DNA of 41,776 bases from Paracidovorax konjaci (GCF_900112675.1 NZ_FOMQ01000023.1:1-41776); one strand, 5' to 3'; numbered from the stretch's first letter, positions 1-8,368 are shown. Program-made: numbers and translations. The notes: generated by a model not told the origin, from the letters alone.

Positions 1-488
1 AGGTTGGCATTGCGCTCGGCCAGGCGCGCGAGCGTCTCGGGCGCGAAGCGGCTCTGGCCGCGGTTGTAGACGATGACGCCGAACTTCACGCTCTTGCACA
101 CGGCCTCCACGTGGGCGGCCAGGCCTTCCTGGCCCGCTTCGGTGAGGTAGTGCGGCAGCAGCAGGATGCCGTGGGCGCCGGCCTTCTCGGCCGCCTGGGC
201 GCACTGGATGGCGAAGCGGGTCGGGCCGCCCGCGCCAGCGATGATCGGCACCTTGCCGCGGCAGGTCTGCACGGCGGTTTCGATGATGGCGGGGTATTCC
301 TCGGCCGTGAGCGAGAAGAACTCGCCCGTGCCGCCGGCCGCGAAGAGGGCGCTGGCGCCATAGGGCGCGAGCCATTCCAGGCGCTCGGCGTAGCCGCGGG
401 CGTTGAAGTTGCCTTCGCTGTCGAAGTCGGTCAGCGGGAACGACAGCAGGCCGGAGCCCATGATGGTCTTGAGTTCTTGAGGATTCAT
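1..488 (-). CDS. kdgD: 5-dehydro-4-deoxyglucarate dehydratase, 5' part only
   Basis: The gene runs leftward off the window edge; 162 codons of the N-terminal part are visible. The product begins [20 protein letters not shown], the characteristic start of KdgD, a class I aldolase-fold enzyme of the DapA superfamily. It dehydrates and decarboxylates 5-dehydro-4-deoxy-D-glucarate to 2,5-dioxopentanoate in the cytoplasm. The [10 protein letters not shown] stretch (around residues 50-60) is the substrate carboxylate-binding region of the family, and the VIVYNRG stretch carries the conserved tyrosine. The Schiff-base lysine lies in the missing C-terminal half, so catalytic competence cannot be confirmed. 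It lies 69 bp downstream of a Bug receptor gene, probably in the same transcript. The uronate dehydrogenase and lactonase genes nearby supply its pathway. The start at 488 is the only sensible methionine. Confidence 0.9.
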   Translation of the reverse strand, partial: MNPQELKTIMGSGLLSFPLTDFDSEGNFNARGYAERLEWLAPYGASALFAAGGTGEFFSLTAEEYPAIIETAVQTCRGKVPIIAGAGGPTRFAIQCAQAAEKAGAHGILLLPHYLTEAGQEGLAAHVEAVCKSVKFGVIVYNRGQSRFAPETLARLAERNAN

Positions 489-557
489 GGCAAGGAAACC
501 AGAGTGGAAAGAAAAGGGGGAAGAAGCGGGCCAGGCCCGCGGTGGTTCACGCGGGTT

Positions 558-1529
558 TCAGTCCAGGCGGATCTGCGCTGCAGACACCACGCTGGCCCAG
601 CGGGCGCGTTCTTTTTCGAAGAATTTGTCCTGCTCCGCCGTCGTCATGGTGACGACCTCCGCACCCTGGCCGGCGAGGCGGGAGCGGATGTCGGGCGTGC
701 GGATGACGGAAATGAGCGCGCTGTTGATGCGCTGCACGACGGCTTCCGGCGTGCCGCGCGGGACCAGCACACCCTGCCAGGTGCCCGACTCGAAACCGGG
801 CAGGCCCTGTTCGGCAATCGTGGGCACGTCGGGCAGCAGCGGCATGCGAGAGCCCTTGGACAGGCCCAGCACCTTGAGTTTGCCGCTCTGCACGTGCGGA
901 AGCGTTGCCAGCATGCCGTTCATCAGCACCTGGGTCTGTCCGGCCATGGTGTCCTGGATGGCAGTGACACCGCCCTTGTAGGGCACGTATTGCCAGCGCG
1001 CGCCGCTCGCCGCGGCGAGTGCCACGCCGGCTAGGTGTGGTGCGCTGCCGGTGGCCGTGACCGCGAAGTTGAGATCGCTGGTCTTGGACAGCGCGATCAG
1101 CTCTTTCAGGTTGTTCGCCGGCACCGAAGGATGGACCACGAGCATGTGGGGCGAGTAGGCCAGCATGGTCGCGCCGCGCAGGTCCTTAGACGGGTTGAAG
1201 GGCAGCTTGGTGTAGACGGAAGGGCTGATCGCCAGGGCGCCCACATCGCACAGGAGCAGCGTGTAGCCGTCCGGCGAGGCCTTCGCCACGAAGTCGGCCC
1301 CGAGGTTGCCGTTGGCACCCGGCTTGTTCTCCACCACCACGGGTTGCTTGAGCGCTTCCGAGAGCGGCTGGCTGATGGCGCGGGCGATGATGTCCGAGCT
1401 GCCTCCCGGAGGGTAGGGCACCACGATGCGCAGCGGCTTGGAGGGCCATGGGGCGGGCTGGGCGCCCACGGAGGCGCATGCGAGGGCGAGGGCGCCTGCG
1501 GTCAGCAGGGTGCGGCGAGGAAAGGCCAT
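558..1529 (-). CDS. Bug/TctC-family periplasmic solute-binding receptor
   Basis: This 323-residue protein begins MAFPRRTLLTAGALALACAS and has a clear signal peptide ending near VGAQPA. The mature part shows the Bug-family pattern: PLRIVVPYPPGGSSDIIARAI near the start, then VVVENKPGANGN, then PYKGGVTAIQDTMAGQ. Bug proteins bind carboxylated solutes in the periplasm and are hugely expanded in Burkholderiales, often without a cognate TctAB permease; none is visible here. I chose the start at 1529 over an in-frame upstream ATG at 1589 because it follows GGAGA at a good distance and directly precedes the signal peptide. The upstream ATG would also place the candidate operator inside the coding region. 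It sits between gntR and kdgD in the same direction, so the ligand is probably an aldarate or uronate, which is an inference. Confidence 0.88.
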   Translation of the reverse strand: MAFPRRTLLTAGALALACASVGAQPAPWPSKPLRIVVPYPPGGSSDIIARAISQPLSEALKQPVVVENKPGANGNLGADFVAKASPDGYTLLLCDVGALAISPSVYTKLPFNPSKDLRGATMLAYSPHMLVVHPSVPANNLKELIALSKTSDLNFAVTATGSAPHLAGVALAAASGARWQYVPYKGGVTAIQDTMAGQTQVLMNGMLATLPHVQSGKLKVLGLSKGSRMPLLPDVPTIAEQGLPGFESGTWQGVLVPRGTPEAVVQRINSALISVIRTPDIRSRLAGQGAEVVTMTTAEQDKFFEKERARWASVVSAAQIRLD

Positions 1530-1549
1530 GTCTCTGTCTCCACGGTTAT

Positions 1550-1569
1550 GTTGTATGTCATCATACAAC
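1550..1569. promoter_or_regulatory. candidate GntR operator upstream of the Bug-kdgD unit
   Basis: This is a perfect inverted repeat with 8-bp arms GTTGTATG and CATACAAC around a TCAT spacer. It lies 20 bp upstream of the receptor start codon and just after the gntR stop. The TTGT/ACAA edges recur at 2465-2477 on the other side of gntR, which supports control by the adjacent FCD-type regulator. No binding data can be seen in sequence, so the assignment is an inference. Confidence 0.55.
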
Positions 1570-1622
1570 TTGATTCGCGGCAGAGACAAGCAGTTTGCTG
1601 CCGTTCGGAAGCCCGCTCAGGG

Positions 1623-2453
1623 TTAATGCGGAGAGGGTGCGGAGCCGCCCGACTGGTTTTTGGCGGCTTCCTGGGCCAGGCGCAGGCGCTCCCGGCTGTT
1701 GGTGAGGTGGATGCGCATGGCGGCACGCGCCGAGTCGGGGTCCTGGCGGGCGATGGCGGAATAGATTTCCTCGTGCTCGCGGTTCACGCGGCTCAGGTAT
1801 TCGCTGCTGCGCTGCACACGCAACGCGGCGATGCGCGTGCGAGGAATCAACGTCGTGCCCAGGTGGTTCATGATGTCCGCGAAGTACGGATTGCCCGTGG
1901 CTTCTGCGATCTGCAGGTGGAAGCGGAAGTCGTGCGCCACGGTGTCCTTGCCGTTCTGGACATTGCGCTCGAAATCGTCCAGCGCCTCCCGCATCACGGC
2001 CAGATGGGTCTCCGTGCGGCGCATGGCGGCCAGGCCTGCAGACTCGGTTTCGAGGCTGATGCGCAGCTCCAGCACGGCCAGTACGTCGACCGATGTGCTG
2101 AGTTCGGACGGGTCCAGGCGGAACACGCCGCCCGCGCGCGGCGGCAGCACGAAGGTGCCGATGCCGTGCCTGGTTTCCACCAGCCCCGCCGCCTGCATCT
2201 TGGAGAGCGCCTCGCGCACCACGGTGCGGCTCACTTCATGCGCCCGCATGATTTCCGACTCGGTCGGGAGCTTGTCGCCCGGGTTCAGGATGCGGTCCCG
2301 GATCCGGCCGGAAAAGTCCTCGACGACCGCGTTGGCGAGGCCGCGGGCGCGCCGCACCGGCACCCCGCGCGCAGCTACTGCCGAGCCGGAAAGGTCGGCG
2401 GGTGGGGGGTATGCGGGTAATCCCTTTGTCGAGGTGGCCATGGCGTTGATCAT
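1623..2453 (-). CDS. GntR-family (FadR/FCD) transcriptional regulator
   Basis: The 276-residue product has an N-terminal winged helix-turn-helix: IRDRILNPGDKLPTESEIM, followed by VSRTVVREALSKMQAAGLVE. A C-terminal all-helical FCD ligand domain follows; its histidines and acidic residues (for example in DTVAHDFRFHLQIAEATGN) usually bind a metal and a carboxylate effector. Regulators of this type control hexuronate and aldarate genes in many Proteobacteria. I chose the start at 2453 because GAGG lies about 6 bp upstream on the coding strand; an alternative is 2441. It is divergent from the uronate dehydrogenase gene, and the 53-bp gap holds a TTGT-N3-ACAA palindrome, so it probably represses itself and both flanking units. 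The effector is not known from sequence; a uronate or aldarate is the obvious guess. Confidence 0.88.
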   Translation of the reverse strand: MINAMATSTKGLPAYPPPADLSGSAVAARGVPVRRARGLANAVVEDFSGRIRDRILNPGDKLPTESEIMRAHEVSRTVVREALSKMQAAGLVETRHGIGTFVLPPRAGGVFRLDPSELSTSVDVLAVLELRISLETESAGLAAMRRTETHLAVMREALDDFERNVQNGKDTVAHDFRFHLQIAEATGNPYFADIMNHLGTTLIPRTRIAALRVQRSSEYLSRVNREHEEIYSAIARQDPDSARAAMRIHLTNSRERLRLAQEAAKNQSGGSAPSPH

Positions 2454-2464
2454 AATCGCCTCGC

Positions 2465-2477
2465 GTTGTACGACAAC
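2465..2477. promoter_or_regulatory. candidate GntR operator between gntR and udh
   Basis: GTTGTACGACAAC is a 13-bp inverted repeat with arms GTTGT and ACAAC. It sits in the 53-bp gap between the divergent gntR (start 2453) and udh (start 2507). TTGT-N3-ACAA has the spacing expected for FadR-type regulators. Bound protein here would block both promoters. A related, wider repeat lies at 1550-1569. Confidence 0.55.
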
Positions 2478-2506
2478 ATATGACAAATACCAGCCAGAGG
2501 AATTTC

Positions 2507-3319
2507 ATGAGCCAGCCGTCCCGTTTCCACCGACTTCTGTTGACCGGTGCTGCCGGCGGACTTGGAAAGGTGCTGCGTGAGCGCGTCAAGCCGTTTGCCG
2601 AGATCGTGCGGCTGTCCGACATCGTGGAGGTCGGCGCAGCCCAGGGGGCTGACGAAGAGGTGGTGGCTTGCGATCTGGCCGACAAGGCGGCGGTCGATGC
2701 GCTGGTCGCGGGATGCGATGCCATCGTGCACCTGGGCGGGGTCTCGGTGGAGCGGCCGTTCGAGCAGATCCTCGAAGCCAACATCAAGGGCGTCTTCCAT
2801 ATCTACGAGGCGGCCCGCCGCCACGGGGTGAAGCGCGTGGTCTTCGCCAGTTCCAACCACGTGATCGGCTTCTACAAGCAGACCGACCGCATCGACGCCT
2901 CGGCACGCCGCCGGCCGGACGGGTACTACGGGCTCTCGAAATCGTTCGGCGAAGACATGGCGAGCTTCTATTTCGACCGGTACGGCATCGAGACGGTGAG
3001 CCTGCGCATCGGATCCTCGTTCCCCGAGCCGCGCGACCGCCGCATGATGAGCACCTGGCTCAGCTACGACGACCTCACGCAGTTGGTGCAGAAGGCCCTG
3101 TTCACGCCGGATGTGGGCCACACCGTGGTCTACGGCGCATCGGCCAACCGCGACCTGTGGTGGGACAACCATGCGGCGGCCCACCTCGGCTACGAGCCCA
3201 AGGACAGTTCCGAGCCGTTCCGTGCCAAGGTGGAAGCCCAACCCGCGCCGGCGCCGGGCGACCCCGGTGCGGTCTACCAGGGCGGCGCCTTCACGGCCCA
3301 GGGGCCGTTCGAGGGATGA
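2507..3319 (+). CDS. udh: uronate dehydrogenase, NAD-dependent
   Basis: This 270-residue short-chain dehydrogenase/epimerase-fold enzyme is predicted to oxidise D-galacturonate or D-glucuronate to the corresponding aldaro-lactone in the cytoplasm. The Rossmann motif is TGAAGGLG (residues 13-20). The FASSNHVIGFY segment (113-123) and the YxxxK catalytic pair Y141/K145 in YYGLSKSFGEDMASFYF are very close to characterised Udh of Agrobacterium and Pseudomonas. Length matches the family (about 265-275). The start at 2507 follows AGAGG with a 6-bp spacer; the longer reading from 2480 would run through the operator region. The stop overlaps the next start (ATGA), so it is translationally coupled to the SMP-30 lactonase, its logical next step. 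Confidence 0.9.
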   Translation: MSQPSRFHRLLLTGAAGGLGKVLRERVKPFAEIVRLSDIVEVGAAQGADEEVVACDLADKAAVDALVAGCDAIVHLGGVSVERPFEQILEANIKGVFHIYEAARRHGVKRVVFASSNHVIGFYKQTDRIDASARRRPDGYYGLSKSFGEDMASFYFDRYGIETVSLRIGSSFPEPRDRRMMSTWLSYDDLTQLVQKALFTPDVGHTVVYGASANRDLWWDNHAAAHLGYEPKDSSEPFRAKVEAQPAPAPGDPGAVYQGGAFTAQGPFEG

Positions 3320-4263
3320 GCGCCATGGCTGCTGCACCATCCTCCACGGCAGAACTGGTCCTGGATGCGCGCTGCGCCACGGGCGAGAGCCCTGTCTGGC
3401 GCGCCGCGGAAGAGTCGCTCTACTGGACGGACATTCCCCGGGCCGTGCTGCACCGCTGGTCGGCGCGCACGGGCGCCCAGGCCCAGTGGAAGGCGCCCGA
3501 GATGGTGGCCTGCATGGCCGCCTGGGCCGGCCAGCCAGGCCGCTGGATCGCCGGGCTGGAGAGCGGCCTCTTCGCGCTCGACCTGCCGGACGGCCCGGGC
3601 GATCTCGCGGCACGCCAGCTCGCAGGCGCGCCCCACGCCGCGCCCGGGATGCGTTTCAACGACGGCCGCTGCGACCGGCAGGGCCGCTTCATCGCCGGCA
3701 CCATGCTGCAGGACATGGGCGCGGCGGCGCGGGTCGGGGCGGTCTACCGCTTCGGTGCGGCCGAACTCGCCGCCGGCAGCGCGACCGACCTCGGCCTGGG
3801 CGAGCTGATCGTGCCCAACGGCATCGCCTTCAGCCCCGATGGCCGCACGATGTACCTCTCGGATTCGCATCCCCAGGTCCAGAAGATCTGGGCGTTCGAT
3901 TACGACACGGCCACCGGCACGCCGCACAACCGGCGCCTCTTCGTCGACATGGCCCCGCTGCCCGGCCGGCCCGATGGCGCGGCGATAGACGTCGATGGCG
4001 GCTACTGGATCTGCGGTAACGATGCCGGGCTGGTCCACCGCTTCACGCCCGATGGCCGCCTGGACCGGTCGCTGGCCGTGCCGGCCAAGAAGCCCGCCAT
4101 GTGCGCGTTCGGCGGCCCGCGGCTGGACACGCTGTTCGTGACGTCCATCCGCCCCGGTGGCGACGCGGACCTCTCCGACCAGCCCCTGGCCGGCGGCGTC
4201 TTCGCCCTGCATCCCGGAACGCAGGGCGTTCCGGAGCCCGAGTTCAACCCGGTGCCGCTCTGA
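3316..4263 (+). CDS. SMP-30/gluconolactonase-family lactonase
   Basis: The 315-residue cytoplasmic protein has no signal peptide and carries the SMP-30 six-bladed propeller hallmarks. These are GESPVW with the metal-binding glutamate near the N-terminus, MRFNDGRCDRQGRF with the conserved asparagine-aspartate, PNGIAFSPDGRTMYLSDS with the catalytic-site asparagine and aspartate, and WICGNDAG near the end. Enzymes of this family open aldono- or aldaro-lactones with a divalent metal. Its start overlaps the udh stop, so hydrolysis of the galactaro- or glucaro-lactone made by Udh is the simplest role. An alternative start at 3325 sits about 10 bp from GAGGG. L-arabinono- or other sugar lactones cannot be excluded as substrates. 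Confidence 0.87.
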   Translation: MSAMAAAPSSTAELVLDARCATGESPVWRAAEESLYWTDIPRAVLHRWSARTGAQAQWKAPEMVACMAAWAGQPGRWIAGLESGLFALDLPDGPGDLAARQLAGAPHAAPGMRFNDGRCDRQGRFIAGTMLQDMGAAARVGAVYRFGAAELAAGSATDLGLGELIVPNGIAFSPDGRTMYLSDSHPQVQKIWAFDYDTATGTPHNRRLFVDMAPLPGRPDGAAIDVDGGYWICGNDAGLVHRFTPDGRLDRSLAVPAKKPAMCAFGGPRLDTLFVTSIRPGGDADLSDQPLAGGVFALHPGTQGVPEPEFNPVPL

Positions 4264-4290
4264 CCGCGGCGCCGATGTGTGTCCATTCGA

Positions 4291-4309
4291 TACGGTTCAG
4301 TGTTCCGTA
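4291..4309. promoter_or_regulatory. imperfect palindrome upstream of dctP
   Basis: TACGGTTCAGTGTTCCGTA pairs at 14 of 18 non-central positions and lies in the 108-bp gap between the lactonase stop and dctP. It differs from the TTGT/ACAA sites around gntR, so it might bind another regulator. This is a weak call from symmetry alone. Confidence 0.25.
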
Positions 4310-4371
4310 AGCCGGCACCCGAAAGATCGGCCCCTTTTCCCACCTGACGAGAGTCTCTAGAGGTAGACAAC

Positions 4372-5340
4372 ATGAAGTTGATGAAGACCACCCTGGCCGC
4401 CGTCGCGGCCTGCCTTGCGGCTTTCTCCGCGCAGGCAACGGAGTTCCGCTCCGCCGACATCCACCCCGACGACTACCCCACCGTGACCGCGGTGAAGTTC
4501 ATGGGCGAGCGACTCAAGGCGCTGTCCGGCGGCAAGCACACCATCAAGGTGTACAGCAGCGGCGCCTTGGGCAACGAAAAGGACGCCATCGAGCAGGCCA
4601 AGATCGGCGCGCTGCAGATGGTGCGCATCAACATCGGCGCGATGAACAACATCTGCCCCGAGACCGTGGTGCCGACGATGCCCTTCCTGTTCCGCTCGGT
4701 CGAGCATCTGCACAAGGTGCTGGACGGCCCGGTGGGCGAGGAGATCCTGAAGTCCTGCGAACGCCAGGGCTTCGTGGGCCTGGCCTTCTACGACAGCGGC
4801 GCGCGCTCCATGTTCACGGCCAAGAAGCCCGTGCGCAAGTTCGAGGACATGAAGGGCATGAAGGTCCGGGTGCAGCAGTCCGACCTGTGGGTGTCGATGC
4901 TCGAAGCCATGGGCGCCAACGCCACCCCGATGCCGATGGGCGAGGTCTACACGGGCCTGAAGACCGGCCTGATCGATGCCGCCGAGAACAACTACCCGAC
5001 CTACGAGAGCTCGCGCTCCTTCGAAGTCGCCAAGTACTACACGAAGACCGAGCACTCGATGGCGCCCGAGATGCTGCTGTTCTCCAAGCGCGGCTGGGAC
5101 CGCCTGTCCGCGCAGGAGCAGGGCTGGGTCCGCCAGGCGGCCAAGGAGTCGGTGCCCTACATGCGCAAGCAGTGGGCCGAGCGCGAGGTGAAATCCCTCG
5201 CCACCGTGAAGGCCGGCGGCGCCGAGATCATCGAGATCGACAAGGCGCCATTCCAGGCCGCGATGAAGCCCGTCTACGACAAGTTCATCACCGACGCCAA
5301 GCTGAAGGACCTCGTCAAGCGTGTGCAGGACACGCAGTAA
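4372..5340 (+). CDS. dctP: TRAP transporter solute-binding protein (DctP family)
   Basis: The 322-residue periplasmic receptor has a signal peptide ([22 protein letters not shown], cleaved before [10 protein letters not shown]). DctP-family marks include [24 protein letters not shown] and [48 protein letters not shown]; the arginine in KVRVQQ is the residue that salt-bridges a substrate carboxylate. The sequence resembles receptors that bind uronates and related sugar acids. AGAGG lies 8 bp upstream of the start. It is followed by a strong hairpin terminator before dctQ, which would give more receptor than membrane subunits. The context with udh and kdgD suggests galacturonate/glucuronate as ligand, an inference. 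Confidence 0.92.
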   Translation: MKLMKTTLAAVAACLAAFSAQATEFRSADIHPDDYPTVTAVKFMGERLKALSGGKHTIKVYSSGALGNEKDAIEQAKIGALQMVRINIGAMNNICPETVVPTMPFLFRSVEHLHKVLDGPVGEEILKSCERQGFVGLAFYDSGARSMFTAKKPVRKFEDMKGMKVRVQQSDLWVSMLEAMGANATPMPMGEVYTGLKTGLIDAAENNYPTYESSRSFEVAKYYTKTEHSMAPEMLLFSKRGWDRLSAQEQGWVRQAAKESVPYMRKQWAEREVKSLATVKAGGAEIIEIDKAPFQAAMKPVYDKFITDAKLKDLVKRVQDTQ

Positions 5341-5347
5341 AACCCAT

Positions 5348-5381
5348 CCCCGCGCCGCGCACGGCGCGGGGATTTTTGTTT
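5348..5381 (+). terminator. intrinsic terminator between dctP and dctQ
   Basis: A perfect 10-bp GC stem (CCCCGCGCCG, loop CGCA, CGGCGCGGGG) is followed by ATTTTTGTTT. It lies 7 bp after the dctP stop, so partial read-through would set a high receptor to permease ratio. Confidence 0.85.
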
Positions 5382-5390
5382 AAACGCTCC

Positions 5391-5440
5391 TGAATTGATA
5401 GCTGAAGTTTCAATGAAGACGGCGGCATCGGCAGGTTTTC
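5391..5440 (+). repeat. dispersed intergenic repeat, copy A
   Basis: This is the most diverged of four related elements in the window, with the core GATAGC..GTTTCAATGAAGACGGCGGCATCGG. It lies between the dctP terminator and dctQ. The hairpin half is weak here, while the ATGAAnNCGGCGGCAT half is conserved. Copies B, C and D are at 14753, 25975 and 33886. Confidence 0.6.
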
Positions 5441-5454
5441 GCTCTCAAATTAAC

Positions 5455-5943
5455 ATGTATACCCAAATTTGCCGCACGCTCGCGCGTGTCTGCATGTGGC
5501 TGGGCATCCTCGGCCTCGTGGCGGTGATCTGCGCCGTGAGCTGGCAGGTGTTCGGCCGGTACGTCCTCAACAACACCCCCACCTGGGCCGAGAGCCTGGC
5601 GCTGCTGCTGGTGATCTACGTGACGATGTTCGGCGTGGCCGTGGGCGTGCGCGACGCCGGCCACATCGGGCTCGAATCGTTCCTCGTGCTGGCGCCCGAC
5701 TGGCTGCGCCTGAAGATGGAATACCTCATCCACGCGCTGATCCTGCTGTTCGGCGCCGCCATGGCCTGGAACTGCGGATCGCTCGCGCAGTCGGTGTGGG
5801 AATACCGCCTGCCCACGCTCTTCATCTCCGAAGGCTGGAAATACGTGCCGGCCAGCATCGCCGGCGTCCTCATCGTGATGTTCTCCGTCGAACACATCAT
5901 CGCGTTGGCCCAAGGCCGCGAAGTCGAACCTTCCTGGGGCTGA
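5455..5943 (+). CDS. dctQ: TRAP transporter small membrane subunit (DctQ)
   Basis: The 162-residue inner-membrane protein has four predicted hydrophobic segments, near residues 10-30 (LGILGLVAVICAVSWQVFG), 45-65, 88-108 and 130-150, as in DctQ. The RYVLNNTPTWAESLALLL stretch after the first helix is the family signature. I chose ATG 5455 because it places the first helix at the usual distance. Earlier in-frame ATGs at 5395 and 5413 would make the protein begin in the dispersed repeat (copy A) and add an unusual 14-20 residue extension. None has a good ribosome-binding site. It ends 3 bp before dctM and must form the DctQM permease with it. Confidence 0.85.
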   Translation: MYTQICRTLARVCMWLGILGLVAVICAVSWQVFGRYVLNNTPTWAESLALLLVIYVTMFGVAVGVRDAGHIGLESFLVLAPDWLRLKMEYLIHALILLFGAAMAWNCGSLAQSVWEYRLPTLFISEGWKYVPASIAGVLIVMFSVEHIIALAQGREVEPSWG

Positions 5944-5946
5944 TCC

Positions 5947-7242
5947 ATGACCGTGCCACTCCTGATCCTGAGCGTGTCATTTACGCTGTTCCTGCTGCTG
6001 GGCGTGCCGGTGGCCTTCTCCATCGGCCTTTCGGCCCTGGCCACGCTGCTGTACGAGGGCCTGCCGCTGGAGGTGGGTTTCCAGCAGATGACCTCCGGCA
6101 TGGGCATCTTCTCGTTCCTGGCGATCCCGTTCTTCATCTTCGCGGGCGAGCTGATGCTCTATGGCGGCATCGCCGACCGCATCGTCAACTTCGCGCGGGC
6201 CCTCGTCGGCCACGTGCGCGGCGGCCTCGGCATGTCCAACGTGGTGGCCTGCACGCTGTTCGGCGGCGTCTCGGGCTCCCCGGTGGCGGACGTGTCCGCC
6301 ATGGGCGCGGTGATGATCCCCATGATGAAGAAGGAGGGCTACCACGCCGACTACGCCGTGAACGTGACCACGCACGCGGCGCTCGTCGGGGCGCTGATGC
6401 CCACCAGCCACAACCTCATCATCTATTCGCTCGCTGCGGGCGGCAAGGTATCGATCGCTGCGCTGATCCTGGCGGCACTGGTGCCGGCCGTCGTGCTCAC
6501 CGTGAGCAACCTCGCGGCTGCGTACTTCGTGGCGGTCAAGCGCGGCTACCCGAAGGGCACGTTCCCCGGCTGGCACATCGTCGGGCGTTCGTTCGCCGCC
6601 GCGCTGCCCGGCCTGTTCATCGTGGTGCTGATCCTGGGCGGCATTCTCTCGGGCATCTTCACGGCGACGGAATCGGCCGCGGTGGCGGTGCTCTACGCCC
6701 TGGCGCTCACGATCTTCCTCTACCGCACGCTGACCCGCGAGCACTTCATCAAGGCCGCCTCGAAGGCCGTGCGCACGACGGGCGTGATCCTGCTGCTGAT
6801 CGGCATCTCCACCACGTTCGGCTACCTCATCAGCCTCTACGGCGTGGCCGAGATGACCGGCGAGATGCTCTCGCAGATCACATCCACCCCGTGGGTGATC
6901 TTCCTGCTCATCAACATCATCCTGTTCGTGCTGGGCACGTTCCTGGACATGGCCGCGACCATCCTGCTGTGCACGCCGATCTTCCTGCCCATCGCGCAGC
7001 ATTACGGCATGAGTTCCGTGCAGTTCGGCATCGTGATGCTGATCAACTGCGCGCTGGGCCTCAACACGCCGCCCGTGGGCACGACGCAGTTCGTGGGCTG
7101 CGCGATCGGCGGGGTGTCGGTGGGCACGGTGATGCGGACCATCTGGCCGTTCTACGGCGCGCTGATCTTCGCCCTGGCGCTGGTCACGTTCGTGCCGGCG
7201 TTCTCCACGTGGCTGCCCAGCATGTTCATGGTGGTCCGCTGA
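5947..7242 (+). CDS. dctM: TRAP transporter large membrane subunit (DctM)
   Basis: The 431-residue protein is highly hydrophobic along its length with about a dozen membrane segments, the standard size for DctM. Family stretches include GVPVAFSIGLSALATLL near the start, the FSFLAIPFFIFAGELM loop, GGVSGSPVADVSAMGAVMIPMM and LGLNTPPVGTTQFVGCAIGG near the end. It drives sodium- or proton-coupled uptake of the ligand delivered by DctP. It is adjacent to dctQ and presumably co-transcribed with the downstream lactonase genes, since only 22 bp separate it from the next gene. Confidence 0.93.
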   Translation: MTVPLLILSVSFTLFLLLGVPVAFSIGLSALATLLYEGLPLEVGFQQMTSGMGIFSFLAIPFFIFAGELMLYGGIADRIVNFARALVGHVRGGLGMSNVVACTLFGGVSGSPVADVSAMGAVMIPMMKKEGYHADYAVNVTTHAALVGALMPTSHNLIIYSLAAGGKVSIAALILAALVPAVVLTVSNLAAAYFVAVKRGYPKGTFPGWHIVGRSFAAALPGLFIVVLILGGILSGIFTATESAAVAVLYALALTIFLYRTLTREHFIKAASKAVRTTGVILLLIGISTTFGYLISLYGVAEMTGEMLSQITSTPWVIFLLINIILFVLGTFLDMAATILLCTPIFLPIAQHYGMSSVQFGIVMLINCALGLNTPPVGTTQFVGCAIGGVSVGTVMRTIWPFYGALIFALALVTFVPAFSTWLPSMFMVVR

Positions 7243-7264
7243 GGCCGCCGCAAGGAGTGTCGCG

Positions 7265-8368
7265 ATGAAGAACCTCTCCCGCTCGCCCGCGCTGCACAAG
7301 GCGCGCATCGCTGCCGCGGCCCTGCTGACCTGCCTCGCGGCCGGCACCGCCTCGGCCGCGACCTGGGTCTACGTGTCCAACGCCGACAGCCAGGACGTGT
7401 CGGTCTACGAGCTGGACCGCGCGGCGGCCGTGCTGACGCCCGTGGAGACGCAGGCGCTCGGTGGGCAGGCCATGCCGATGGCCGTCTCGCCGGACAAGCG
7501 CGTGCTCTACGTGGCGCTGCGTTCCCAGCCCTTCCGCGTGGCGAGCCTGGCGATCGATCCGGCCACGGGCCGGCTGCGCAAGCTCGGCGAAGCCGCGCTG
7601 GCCGACAGCATGGCCAACATCGACACCGACGCCACCGGCCGGTGGCTGTTCGCGGCCTCCTACCCGGGGCACAAGATCACGGTCAACAGCATCGGCCAGG
7701 ACGGTACGGTGGGCGCGGTGCAGCAGCTCATTCCCACGGCGCCCAACGCGCATGCGATCCACGCCGATGCGTCGAACCGTTTCGTGTTCGCCACCAGCCT
7801 GGGAGGGGACCATCTCTCGAGCTGGCGCTTCGATCCGGACAAGGGCGTGCTCACGGCCAACGAGCCCGCGCTCACGCCCGTCGCCCCGGAAAAGTCGGGC
7901 CCGCGCCATTTCGTCTGGGACAAGGCGCAGCGCTACATGTACGTGCTCGATGAACTCGATGCCGGCCTGCACGTCATGGCCTACGACGCGGGGCGCGGCA
8001 CGCTGCGTGCGGTGCAGCGCACCACCACGCTGCCGGCCGGGTTCGCAGGCAAGCCCTGGGGCGCCGACCTGCACCTGTCGCCCGACGGGCGCACCCTGTA
8101 CGCGTCGGAGCGCAGCTCCAGCACGCTGTCGGCCTTTCGCGTGGATGGCGCCACCGGCCAGCTGCAGTTGCTGGGCCAGGTGGCGACCGAGAAGACGCCG
8201 CGGGGCTTCGCCATCGACAGCTCGGGCCGCTTCCTCATCGCGGCGGGGCAGGATTCGCACAGCGTCTCGCTGCACCCCATCGACCCCGCCACCGGCCTGC
8301 CGGGGGCGCCGAGCCGCGTGGCGGCCGGCCGCAACCCGAACTGGGTCGAGATCGTCGAGCTGCCCTGA
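7265..8368 (+). CDS. secreted seven-bladed beta-propeller lactonase
   Basis: The 367-residue protein carries a signal peptide (hydrophobic core AAAALLTCLAAGTASA, cleavage before ATWVYVSN) and then repeated blades such as YVSNADSQDVSVYELD, MAVSPDKRVLYVAL, LHLSPDGRTLYASER and FAIDSSGRFLIAA. This is the Pgl/YbhE (lactonase, 7-bladed) family, whose members hydrolyse 6-phosphogluconolactone or related lactones. Cytoplasmic Pgl lacks a signal, so an exported copy in a sugar-acid locus more likely opens unphosphorylated aldono- or aldaro-lactones in the periplasm before uptake. AAGGAG lies 8 bp upstream of the start. Catalytic residues cannot be assigned with certainty from sequence. Confidence 0.82.
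   Translation: MKNLSRSPALHKARIAAAALLTCLAAGTASAATWVYVSNADSQDVSVYELDRAAAVLTPVETQALGGQAMPMAVSPDKRVLYVALRSQPFRVASLAIDPATGRLRKLGEAALADSMANIDTDATGRWLFAASYPGHKITVNSIGQDGTVGAVQQLIPTAPNAHAIHADASNRFVFATSLGGDHLSSWRFDPDKGVLTANEPALTPVAPEKSGPRHFVWDKAQRYMYVLDELDAGLHVMAYDAGRGTLRAVQRTTTLPAGFAGKPWGADLHLSPDGRTLYASERSSSTLSAFRVDGATGQLQLLGQVATEKTPRGFAIDSSGRFLIAAGQDSHSVSLHPIDPATGLPGAPSRVAAGRNPNWVEIVELP

Noticed and set aside
5395-5454. Longer DctQ N-terminus starting at 5395 or 5413
   Set aside because: These codons fall in the dispersed repeat, add residues not seen in DctQ proteins and have no ribosome-binding site.
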